From positions 1 through 18,403 of the forward strand of contig CALEPX010000076.1 of NCBI GenBank assembly GCA_937911045.1: 18,403 nt of DNA. Reading direction: 5' to 3'. Source of the DNA: an uncultured Fretibacterium sp. GTDB lineage: Bacteria > Synergistota > Synergistia > Synergistales > Aminobacteriaceae. The notes under the pieces are model-generated. The model saw nothing but the letters and a program-made list of their open reading frames with translations, did no database searches and had not been told where the DNA came from. The translations under genes and the position numbers were made by a program. Shown here one piece after another: positions 1-6,940 of the stretch (the first letter of the stretch is position 1; each line of letters opens with the position of its first letter).

Positions 1-683
1 CAAAATTCTCTTGACAAGTTTTGTTTTCATGTCCGATTTGTGTCAAGATTATGCCAACTAGGCACGATGTTGCGATTTGGTTCTAAATTCAGTAAAATTA
101 TGATTATGCTTTGCTCTGAGGCATAATACAATAATAAAACTTTGGTTTGCTGGCGGAATGACAAATACGTTCCCTAGAGTGTTAATTATTGAAATTCTAG
201 GTTGAGCGTCATAGAGATTCACCGCGTTGTCGGTGATGGTAGTACCGCAGGAGAGGGTTAGAATCCCTGAATGTGGAAGTGTTTTTTTAGGGACAAAAAT
301 TTTTGTTGGCTTGGTGAAAAAAACGGATGGCAAAACCAGCCTATCAAATCCCCCATAGCAAAAAGAAATGAACTGCTTCGGAGCATTGTTGATTTTTGCA
401 TTTCGTCTGTTGATGTGGAAAATAAAGCCGTGGATGTGCTTGACTACAAGGGAAATTCGACCCGCATTCTTCGCATGCATGTTTCCCCTTTCACGCGGGT
501 TATTGCCAATTAGGTGGATGAGGTGTATCTCCGCGTTAGATACAAAAACTAGTTTATGCAAATGGTCTAGTATATAGACTATTTACCTGCTACTCTTGCA
601 AAGCGTGCAAGATAAAATTCTTAATAACGCGCTAATTAATTACTTAAATTTATTTTGAGGTGAAATAAGGAGGAATTTCATAA
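1..683. other. Gene-poor leader region
   Basis: I see no convincing gene here. Two overlapping open frames on opposite strands (+ 271-513; - 58-561) have no Shine-Dalgarno sequence and no recognisable domain. The region holds small inverted repeats: TCTTGACA at 9-16 against TGTCAAGA at 41-48, ATTATGC at 103-109 against GCATAAT at 121-127, and a CTTGCA/TGCAAG hairpin near 595-611. A 35-bp sequence at 69-103 recurs near the other end of the window. The content suggests decayed repeat or mobile DNA plus the untranslated leader of the gene at 684. No clear sigma70-type promoter could be fixed. Confidence 0.5.
69..103. repeat. 35-bp dispersed repeat, copy 1
   Basis: It matches 17986-18020 at 31 of 35 positions in the same orientation. 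The core, ATTTGGTTCTAAAT here and ATTTAGTTCTAAAT in the other copy, is nearly palindromic. Both copies can be read on the minus strand as ...NFTEFRTKSQ... without a stop. It could be the end of an unrecognised repeated element or a regulatory palindrome. No larger flanking homology is evident. Confidence 0.6.
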
Positions 684-2141
684 ATGCGTAAAATTTTATT
701 ATCCGTTCTCGTTCTTAGCCTCGTTGCTTGGGCATCCGTTTCTTTTGCCGCTGATGATAAATACGTCATTCTTGACGTTGAGGGCGAGGGAGCAAACAGA
801 AGCGAAGCTATTGAAGCCGCTTGGGTTGAGGGGATACGTCAGGCTGTCGGAAGTTTCGTTGACGCTAAAACGGAACTTAATGATGACCAATTAACAGAGC
901 GAATCGTCCAGTACAGCAGAGCTATCGTTGACAAGTATGAAATCATGAGCGTTGACGATTCAAAAGCCGATGACGGCATTTACAAACTCAAAATGCGCGT
1001 TTGGATTGTTCGCGAAATTCTCAGGGACGGCGCAAGACACGCTACTGGCGGTGAAGCCGTAATTTCTTTAACCCCGTCTGACTTCAAAAAGCAGCGCGAA
1101 GAAAACAGCCACAAAGAACTCGAAAACAAAAACGCCGCCGCTATAACACAACAGGCAAAGGCTAAATCCGCCGCTGAAATTCTCGAAGCAATGCTCGACA
1201 GATACAAGCCCGAAGATTTCCTCACGTGCTACATTCCCGGCAAGCCCGAACCCGTCAAGGACAAACAGGATTTTTTCATGCTGAACGTTGAAATCAGTTT
1301 CAATGAAAAACTTTATAAAGAAGCCTTTGTTCCCGATTTAATTCAGGTGCTTGACCAGATTGCAAGCGTCAATAAAAATACTTTGCTCTCAAAATATAAA
1401 AAAGAACTAAGGGATCTCGCCGCGAAAAAAGATTTAATAAGAACTGCAAGCAGTGTTTTCTTTAATGCTTTCAGCGATGAAGATATCATCAAAGGTTACG
1501 TTCTTTCAGTTTATAACAAGCCTGAACGTTTTGGCGCGCGTCTATACGGTTTCAAGGACAGCGAAGCAAGCAAAATCAGCAGTGCTCTTAAATTTTTCAT
1601 TTCACGCACTCAAAAGTTTAACGGGATTGTCGTTGATTTTATCGACGAGGACAAAGAAGTCATGGAAACAATCGAGAAAAAATTTAGACTTCATTACCTG
1701 ATCTCAGAAGATGGTAAAGGACTTTATGCCGTTCACCCGTCGATATTGAGAATTTCCGGCAACTCTTTCATAGAGAACACAAAAGTAGTCATTCCCGTTG
1801 AGCTTGAAATGCCCGAAGAAATTTTGCCGTATGTCAAGAACATCAAAGCGTCATTGCTTCTTGGTTCTGAACCTGAGCGCAAAGGTGGCTGGCTTGGGAT
1901 TGAAGTTAAGGAAGGGGAAAATGGAGTAGTCATAAAAAGGTTTGAGTCTGGTTCTCCAGCAATGAAAAGACCAATGGCGTACAAAGATGTTGTTATTACA
2001 ATCGATGGTCGAGAAATTAAAACCGTCAAGGACTTCAATGAATTTATGAACAAAACCACGGCCGGACAGAAAATCACAATAAAATGCCGCCATAACAACA
2101 GCGAGAGAGAAATCAAAGTAACGTTAGGTCAACGACCGTAA
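684..2141 (+). CDS. Exported protein with FlgT/LPP20-like N-domain and C-terminal PDZ domain
   Basis: The 485-residue product begins with a signal peptide (MRKILLSVLVLSLVAWASVSFA, cleavage after about residue 22-23). Residues about 27-115 have the pattern V-x-GEG-x5-EAIEAAW...AVG...YKLKMRVWI, which resembles the N-domain of flagellar protein FlgT and LPP20-type lipoproteins; this is a fold-level inference. Residues about 165-400 form a core shared with the gene at 6941-9037 (both contain an RY-x-PEDF motif). Residues 401-485 are a PDZ domain starting with the GWLGIEV carboxylate-loop pattern, suited to binding C-termini of envelope proteins. No protease triad is seen. The start is supported by AAGGAGG about 10 nt upstream. 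It probably acts in the periplasm or outer envelope as a scaffold. It is separated from the related cluster at 2923 by an opposing toxin-antitoxin pair. The PDZ call is solid; the overall role is unknown. Confidence 0.85.
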   Translation: MRKILLSVLVLSLVAWASVSFAADDKYVILDVEGEGANRSEAIEAAWVEGIRQAVGSFVDAKTELNDDQLTERIVQYSRAIVDKYEIMSVDDSKADDGIYKLKMRVWIVREILRDGARHATGGEAVISLTPSDFKKQREENSHKELENKNAAAITQQAKAKSAAEILEAMLDRYKPEDFLTCYIPGKPEPVKDKQDFFMLNVEISFNEKLYKEAFVPDLIQVLDQIASVNKNTLLSKYKKELRDLAAKKDLIRTASSVFFNAFSDEDIIKGYVLSVYNKPERFGARLYGFKDSEASKISSALKFFISRTQKFNGIVVDFIDEDKEVMETIEKKFRLHYLISEDGKGLYAVHPSILRISGNSFIENTKVVIPVELEMPEEILPYVKNIKASLLLGSEPERKGGWLGIEVKEGENGVVIKRFESGSPAMKRPMAYKDVVITIDGREIKTVKDFNEFMNKTTAGQKITIKCRHNNSEREIKVTLGQRP

Positions 2142-2177
2142 ATTAAGTAGCTGGTTTCATGAGCGTTTTCAATTCAA

Positions 2178-2618
2178 TCAGAGGTTCTCCCCTTTTGCAA
2201 TGAAAGAGAGAAAATCATCAGGAGAAAGAATCATTACGGGCGAATTTTTGTAGTGTTCAGTATTTCGGGTTACTATACAGTCAATGCCGACACGGGTTGC
2301 GCTTGCAATCATAATAGCATCTTCGTAATCGTTATTTTGTATTGTCAGGGCGTTTTCACAATCGATACCGAAAGTGTCAACGACTTCAAAAAGTGAGAGA
2401 AGTTTTGCAATGACGAAACGGGCTTTTTCATCGACGTTATCTGAACCTTTGAATTGTTTACGTGAAAAGTAGTAAATATCCGCCAATTCTTTTGCAGTAA
2501 CGCAGCCCGTGATTAAATCTCCTGCAACAGCCAAAAAGATTTTTTCTCCGGCTTCAAACCATGGCTCACGCTTTTGAAGAACATCAACGATTATGTTTGT
2601 ATCAAGTAAAACTTTCAT
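2178..2618 (-). CDS. vapC: PIN-domain toxin, VapC family
   Basis: The 146-residue product has the usual VapC length. It starts MKVLLDTNIIVDVL, with the first PIN aspartate at D6. E44 lies in TAKELADIYY, and NDYEDAIMIASA (D97, D100) is followed by IDCIVTRNTEHY, giving the usual acidic metal-binding cluster. PIN toxins of this family are Mg-dependent ribonucleases that cut tRNA or rRNA to stop translation. The start codon overlaps the stop of the upstream antitoxin gene (ATGA), so the two are translationally coupled. The gene converges on the PDZ-protein gene, ending only 36 nt away, with no obvious terminator between them. All catalytic acids appear intact. The target RNA cannot be read from sequence. 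Confidence 0.88.
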   Translation of the reverse strand: MKVLLDTNIIVDVLQKREPWFEAGEKIFLAVAGDLITGCVTAKELADIYYFSRKQFKGSDNVDEKARFVIAKLLSLFEVVDTFGIDCENALTIQNNDYEDAIMIASATRVGIDCIVTRNTEHYKNSPVMILSPDDFLSFIAKGENL

Positions 2619-2830
2619 ATTTCGTTCACCCGTTTTTCTTTGGCACTTTCAAGAGTCATAGTTTGGGGAAGAATGCCAAAAAGCGATTTTGCGGTTTCAA
2701 TTTTGTTTTGAAAAGGATTTGTTAATTTTGCAACAATTTTGCCGTGCTTTGTGATAAAAATATCTTCGGTCATGGCAAGCAGCAGATATTTGCTTAAATT
2801 AGCTCCTAATTCCGTATCTGTAACGGGCAT
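2615..2830 (-). CDS. Phd/YefM-type antitoxin partner of the PIN toxin
   Basis: This 71-residue protein has the Phd/YefM N-terminal DNA-binding layout: a LGANLSKYL helix, then IFITKHGKIVAKLTNP, equivalent to the 'ITKNGKPVAVL' strand of the family. The C-terminal half (from about residue 45) is the polar tail expected to wrap the toxin. It lies directly upstream of the toxin with a 4-nt overlap, the normal antitoxin-first order, and has a strong ribosome site (AAGGAG, about 8 nt before the ATG). Such antitoxins repress their own operon by binding upstream palindromes; a TTTTGC/GCAAAA inverted repeat lies 27 nt upstream. Family placement is confident by context and pattern; the exact subfamily is not. 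Confidence 0.8.
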   Translation of the reverse strand: MPVTDTELGANLSKYLLLAMTEDIFITKHGKIVAKLTNPFQNKIETAKSLFGILPQTMTLESAKEKRVNEI

Positions 2831-2856
2831 AATGACATCTCCTTATCGAAGTTTAA

Positions 2857-2877
2857 TTTTGCATAATTTTAGCAAAA
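2857..2877. promoter_or_regulatory. Candidate operator/promoter between the antitoxin gene and the exported-protein cluster
   Basis: A perfect 6-bp inverted repeat, TTTTGC then GCAAAA with a 9-nt spacer, sits in the 92-nt divergent gap. On the + strand, TTGCAT at 2859-2864 with a 16-nt spacer to GATAAA could be a weak sigma70 promoter for the cluster at 2923. The palindrome is well placed to be the autoregulatory site of the toxin-antitoxin pair. The assignment is inference only. Confidence 0.35.
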
Positions 2878-2922
2878 CATGATAAATCAGGCAACAAAAT
2901 TTTTTATAAAGGAGTTTTTAAC

Positions 2923-4317
2923 ATGAAAAAAGTTTTACTCTCAATTGCATTAACTGTTTGTCTCAGTGCCTCATGCTGTGGCGCACCGTTGCTGACCGCT
3001 GACGATTTCATGCCAGTTGTTCAGGCTCCCGAAGAACAGCGTGAAGAATTGCTGACCGTCCAGCATCCCGAAGAAGTCAAGACCGAAGTCGATCCAGAAC
3101 TCAACAAACCCGTTACACGTGCGGCGACAGCACAGGACGCTATCAACAGCGTTATGCAGCGTTTTTATGCTGACGGCGGAGAAGGCTGTGAATCTGTAGC
3201 CCTGCCCGATGGAAGTTTAGGTCTTGTCGCGGTCGGAACTGGGACTTACGGCTCTGAGATGAGCAATATCGTTGCACAGCGCAGGGAACAGCAGATAGCT
3301 TATTACATTGCTTTTCTTCAAGCTAAAAGAATGATGGCTCGGTATTTTGCCGGTGCTTCAATCGAACAGTTACAGTCATTCGTTGTTAATGAATCCGCCC
3401 GCGATGAAGCCGACTCAGGAGTGTCAACAAGAAATGAAGCGTTTAACATGACCGTTGACAGCGTAACGGAAGCATTACTGAAAGGCTATGTTACATACGA
3501 TGTCCGCGACGATGTTGAAAACGGCACGGTCTATGTAACCCTCGTCAGTACTCCGAGAACTCAGGGACGTTACGACAGACCTACGAGCGATATTCAAATG
3601 GCTGATAACTTGAAAGACGGAATCAACAAGATTTTCGCTGAAATTCAGAGCGGCGTTGTTCCCCCAGTCGGCGGAAGAATTGTCAACGTTCCCGAAACAG
3701 GTGAAATCGCTTTTGTGGGTTTCGGAAGTGAAGTAGTCCGTCCTGCCGATAGCAAAAAAGCCAAAGCAGATAACAGACAGTCAGCAAGACGCAGGGCAAC
3801 TCTCAGGGCAGAGGCTTCTCTTTGTGGAATCATCAGGGGCGATAATATTACGGCAAGCGATTCGGACTTGCTGGCTTCCGAAAGTAACAGTGAAAGCTAC
3901 ATCGGCGACCGCAAAATAGATTTGTCTGACCCAATTGATGAATTAACGAGCGATGCCGAGAAAGCCGAAGCACAGAAAGCCGCGCAAGGGTTCAGAAGCA
4001 ACGACAGCAATAAGCAGGTAATTCAAAGTGCCGTAAAGGGAACAATTCCGCCTGGTGTCAGTCCGAGAGCATGGCTTGATGATGAGGGAACCTTCGCTTA
4101 TGCCATAGCGGTTTACGTCCCATCAGTAACCCAAAGAGCCGCGCAGATGAATCAGAACATGAAAGATTCTCAGATTGTCCAGCCCTATGAAGTCAAGAAA
4201 AACGCTCCTGCCAAACAGGATAAAGACAATCAGCAGATTAAAATCGACAGCAAGACCTACAAGGATTCTGGCACGCTTCAGCCCGGAGTTTCTGGAACAG
4301 TCAATCAGCCGCTTTAA
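2923..4317 (+). CDS. Exported protein with two FlgT/LPP20-like repeats
   Basis: The 464-residue product has a signal peptide (MKKVLLSIALTVCLSAS) followed by CC; the sequence before the first Cys (SAS-C) is a poor lipobox, so lipidation is possible but unproven. Two segments show the same alternating pattern as the FlgT N-domain. The first is LGLVAVGTG...AYYIAFLQAKRMMARYF with a later VYVTLV strand (about residues 103-210). The second is IAFVGFGSEV...ARRRATLRAEASL with a later FAYAIAVYVPS strand (about 263-405). The C-terminal 60 residues are polar, Gln/Lys rich and probably disordered. Start support: AAAGGAG, 9-10 nt upstream. It is the first gene of the five-gene cluster, with 9 nt to the next gene. 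I do not recognise a named family. The likely role is an envelope assembly or scaffold protein. Confidence 0.8.
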   Translation: MKKVLLSIALTVCLSASCCGAPLLTADDFMPVVQAPEEQREELLTVQHPEEVKTEVDPELNKPVTRAATAQDAINSVMQRFYADGGEGCESVALPDGSLGLVAVGTGTYGSEMSNIVAQRREQQIAYYIAFLQAKRMMARYFAGASIEQLQSFVVNESARDEADSGVSTRNEAFNMTVDSVTEALLKGYVTYDVRDDVENGTVYVTLVSTPRTQGRYDRPTSDIQMADNLKDGINKIFAEIQSGVVPPVGGRIVNVPETGEIAFVGFGSEVVRPADSKKAKADNRQSARRRATLRAEASLCGIIRGDNITASDSDLLASESNSESYIGDRKIDLSDPIDELTSDAEKAEAQKAAQGFRSNDSNKQVIQSAVKGTIPPGVSPRAWLDDEGTFAYAIAVYVPSVTQRAAQMNQNMKDSQIVQPYEVKKNAPAKQDKDNQQIKIDSKTYKDSGTLQPGVSGTVNQPL

Positions 4318-4326
4318 CAAATTTTT

Positions 4327-5226
4327 ATGCAAATGAAAAACATATTTTTATTTTCAAAGAGGGGACTCGTTTTGAGTCTCGCTCTTTTTATTTTCATTGC
4401 GCCCGTAAATTTAGCGTCAGGAAATTCTTTTGACTCCGCGTCAATTTCTTTTCTTGAAGAAGCTAATTTGTCAATTTCAGACGAAGCAAAAAAGATTTTA
4501 ATTTCATGTGTCAGCAATGACAGGAACGCAACAGGTTGGACAGCTGAAATTAAATCCGAAGACACGATTTATGCCCTTGAAGTCATTGCTATACCGACGG
4601 CAAAAATTAAATCCAACCAAAATTCCAATAATCAGGCGGCTCTCAGGCGTTCATTATCAAGAGCAACATTGCGTCTGGCTTTGTATCTCGATAACGGCAG
4701 ATTAAACCGCGAACGCTTTTCAAATGAAAATGCCGCAAATTATGCCCTGTTAATGTCGTACAGCGGAAAAATCAAAGGCGGGCTTCAGTCTTTTTCTAAA
4801 GCGATAGACAACCGCGCAGTCAGTCTTGTATGGGTCAGACGCGGTGCCGTAAAAGAAAACAGTGAGGCAAAATCCGAAACACAGCTCACCGAAGATTACT
4901 GCAAATATCTTTATAAGACCGCAAACGATTTATTTAACGCAAAAAAATTCGATGAAGCATTAAAAACATTCCATCAAATTCATTACATGGCATGGGCAAA
5001 CACAGATGCTTACCTTGGAGCTTCCCTGTGTTTCCTCAAAATGAATCAAAAAGACGATGCAATCAAGCTGACTTCAGAACTTGTCAACGTGTTCAGCAAA
5101 GACATGAAGCCCGATGAAATGGCAAACGCAGGGAAAATTTTGTTCAATGCAGGAGAAAAAGACAAAGGCTTTAACGTTTTGGAGCTGGCATATGGGCTTC
5201 TTAAATCTCAGGGAGGTAAAAAATGA
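4327..5226 (+). CDS. Exported TPR protein with FlgT/LPP20-like N-domain
   Basis: The 299-residue product has an N-terminal hydrophobic segment (LVLSLALFIFIAP) consistent with a signal peptide cut near residue 31. Residues about 65-175 contain YALEVIAIPTAK...RRSLSRATLRLALYL and, later, GKIKGG...AVSLVWVRRGAV, again the helix-then-strand layout of the FlgT-like domain, but weaker than in the neighbours. Residues about 188-295 are TPR-like: TANDLFNAKKFDEALKTFHQ, DAYLGASLCFLKMNQKDDAI and GKILFNAGEKDKGFNVLELA. No good ribosome site precedes the ATG at 4327 (a second in-frame ATG follows at 4333), so translation may be coupled to the upstream stop 9 nt away. The 3' end overlaps the next start by 4 nt (ATGA). 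It likely contributes protein-protein contacts within an envelope complex. Confidence 0.8.
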   Translation: MQMKNIFLFSKRGLVLSLALFIFIAPVNLASGNSFDSASISFLEEANLSISDEAKKILISCVSNDRNATGWTAEIKSEDTIYALEVIAIPTAKIKSNQNSNNQAALRRSLSRATLRLALYLDNGRLNRERFSNENAANYALLMSYSGKIKGGLQSFSKAIDNRAVSLVWVRRGAVKENSEAKSETQLTEDYCKYLYKTANDLFNAKKFDEALKTFHQIHYMAWANTDAYLGASLCFLKMNQKDDAIKLTSELVNVFSKDMKPDEMANAGKILFNAGEKDKGFNVLELAYGLLKSQGGKK

Positions 5227-6296
5227 GAAATTGCAGAATATTTTGTTTAGCTGTTCTGATTTTGGCTTTGGCTTCGTCGGTGTTTGCGGCTGTGAAAAAG
5301 TCTGATTTTGATGTCGCAGATAAACTTGTCGCTGACGGGAAAATTCCTATGTACGTCCGTGATAAAGGGAAATTCGTTTACAATCCTGATTTTAGTGTCG
5401 TGGGAATAAAAGGTTACAACGTTAATCTGCGTTCACAGCCCAATACAAAATCAAACGTCGTTGTCCAGCTCAGTGATGGCGATGCTGAAAAATGGCCCGT
5501 TTATCTCGGCGAATGGACTCACCCTAGCGGCGAATACTGGGTTATCGGGGAATATCGGGCAGGTGGCAAGCCTAAAACTGTATGGATTTTCGGGAAGTAT
5601 GCCGAACCGATGACAAAAGAAAAATATTCTTCCGCAAAAAATTCCAATACCCATTTGAGCGATAATGAGTACAAGCAAATGATGAAAAATTCTGATTTTG
5701 CAAACGCTGATAAAGCACTCAATCAGGCATGGAGCAACGCAAAAAATTCTTTACCGGAGAATGAATTTAACGCCCTGAAAAAAGACCAGAACTCTTGGAT
5801 TAAAAAAGGACGCGATAATGAAGCAGGAGCTTTGCTGTCAAGAATGTCAAGGGTTGAAGCATACACTTCCGTTACTAATTCACGCGCTGAATATATCAAT
5901 CAGCTTGCAAACGGCTCAACGTCATTAGATAGCGCAAGGGATTATGATGAATACTCTAATGACAGTGATAGCGATGTTCCCGATGATGTTCCTGACGACT
6001 TGCCCGATGATGATGTTCCAGCTGAAACGCCTGAAAAATCTTCCCAAAAGGCTTCATCAAAAATCAGTCTTTCGTCAGAAGATGATGCTTCTGAATTTTT
6101 GCAGGAACGTTTGACAGAACTTGAAAAAATTGATTTCCGTGAAGAACTTGAATATCTCGGTCAGGTTGAAATTGACGGAGAAGAGTGTTTTGAATTTTCT
6201 TCGCAGTTTAATATGAGCGAAACAGGCCGCTATGCAGTTTCATCAGGCGGAAATATTTACGAGTATGACGGGGAAAATTATACGCCCGTTAAATAA
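5223..6296 (+). CDS. Exported SH3 / LprI-like protein with acidic linker and duplicated C-module
   Basis: The 357-residue product has these parts in order: signal peptide to about residue 23 (VLILALASSVFAA); a bacterial SH3-like domain at about 58-125 (GYNVNLRSQPNTKSNVV..., ending WVIGEYR...KTVWIFGKY), of a kind that often binds cell wall; an LprI/DUF1311-like helical segment at about 150-230 (ALNQAW...LKKDQNSWIKKGRDNEA), a family including a lysozyme inhibitor; a very acidic Asp/Pro linker at about 240-270; and a C-terminal module (291-357) nearly repeated in the next gene. The start is supported by GGAGG, 6-7 nt before the ATG. The first codon overlaps the upstream stop (ATGA). SH3 and LprI calls rest on motif pattern. 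The role is inferred as peptidoglycan-facing or protective; none of it is proven. Confidence 0.8.
   Translation: MRNCRIFCLAVLILALASSVFAAVKKSDFDVADKLVADGKIPMYVRDKGKFVYNPDFSVVGIKGYNVNLRSQPNTKSNVVVQLSDGDAEKWPVYLGEWTHPSGEYWVIGEYRAGGKPKTVWIFGKYAEPMTKEKYSSAKNSNTHLSDNEYKQMMKNSDFANADKALNQAWSNAKNSLPENEFNALKKDQNSWIKKGRDNEAGALLSRMSRVEAYTSVTNSRAEYINQLANGSTSLDSARDYDEYSNDSDSDVPDDVPDDLPDDDVPAETPEKSSQKASSKISLSSEDDASEFLQERLTELEKIDFREELEYLGQVEIDGEECFEFSSQFNMSETGRYAVSSGGNIYEYDGENYTPVK
6093..6293 (+). repeat. Duplicated C-terminal module, copy A
   Basis: It encodes residues 291-357 of the SH3/LprI-like protein. It contains ERLTELEKIDFREEL, the core DGEEC, EFSS, then YAVS...G-IYEY. Copy B is at 6707-6910. Identity is high at DNA level (the ERLTELEKIDFREEL stretch differs at only a few silent positions), which points to a recent duplication or gene conversion. 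Confidence 0.85.
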
Positions 6297-6313
6297 TTAA
6301 AGGAGGCTTTTTT

Positions 6314-6913
6314 ATGTACAAAAAGTTTTTGGATATTGCTTTTGTGTGTTGTGTGGTCTTTATGGCTGCAATAGCGTTTGCATTTGAACCTGGTACTTAT
6401 GAAGGACAAGGCAAGGGTTACAGTGATGGCGCACTCGTAAAAGTCAAAGTTACGGTTGACGCTGAAAAAATTACAGCCGTTGAAATCGACGCTCCCGAAG
6501 AAGTTCCGTTCGGAGTTCCGAATTTCGAGACGTATTCCAAAGCGTTAATCGGTCGTACTTACGGCAAAATCGACGCAGTAGCCGGTGCAACAATGACACG
6601 CAACGGAATTTCAGAAGCGGTTGAAAAAGCATTAGACAAAGCGCGTCCTGAAAAAAGAGCTGCTGCCATGCTTCAAGAACGTGAAAAGCACGTTAATAGT
6701 GTTGCGGAATTGCTTTATGAACGTCTGACGGAACTTGAAAAAATTGATTTCCGTGAAGAACTTAAATATCTTGATTCAACAGTTGAGTTAGACGGTGAAG
6801 AATGCTTGGAATTTTCTTCGCACTTCAATTCCAGCGAAACAGGTTATTATGCGGTATCGCCGAGCGGAAAAATTTATGAGTACACAAATAAAGAGTATGT
6901 ACTTGTGAAATAA
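6314..6913 (+). CDS. Exported FMN-binding-domain protein with duplicated C-module
   Basis: The 199-residue product has a signal peptide to about residue 23 (AAIAFAFE). An FMN_bind domain lies at about 26-110: GTYEGQGKGYSDGALVKVKV at its start, ITAVEI in the middle, and DAVAGATMTRNGISEAV at its end. In the family the GAT-x-[ST] motif carries covalently attached FMN, as in RnfG/NqrC; here T95 of GATMT is the candidate acceptor. Residues 132-199 repeat the C-module of the preceding protein. Start support is AAGGAGG, 7 nt upstream, and the gap from the upstream gene is 17 nt. No Rnf/Nqr subunit or ApbE flavin transferase is in the window, so the flavinylation partner must be elsewhere. It resembles small extracytosolic flavoproteins used in electron transfer. 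The flavin call is good; function in this cluster is unknown. Confidence 0.87.
   Translation: MYKKFLDIAFVCCVVFMAAIAFAFEPGTYEGQGKGYSDGALVKVKVTVDAEKITAVEIDAPEEVPFGVPNFETYSKALIGRTYGKIDAVAGATMTRNGISEAVEKALDKARPEKRAAAMLQEREKHVNSVAELLYERLTELEKIDFREELKYLDSTVELDGEECLEFSSHFNSSETGYYAVSPSGKIYEYTNKEYVLVK
6707..6910 (+). repeat. Duplicated C-terminal module, copy B
   Basis: It encodes residues 132-199 of the FMN-binding protein and matches copy A at 6093-6293. The conserved parts are ERLTELEKIDFREEL, LDGEEC, EFSS-x-FN-x-SETG-x-YAVS and G-x-IYEY. One extra residue lies before ELDGEEC compared with copy A. Confidence 0.85.
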
Positions 6914-6940
6914 ATTTTTATATTTTGTGGAGGTATCTTT

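Noticed and set aside
58..561. 167-codon open frame on the minus strand, overlapping an 80-codon frame on the + strand
   Set aside because: No ribosome site, no domain, odd composition; a + strand frame covers the same DNA and neither is convincing.
2923..2975. Lipoprotein call for the 464-residue exported protein
   Set aside because: Cysteines follow the hydrophobic segment, but SAS-C lacks the Leu/Val/Ile expected three residues before the Cys.
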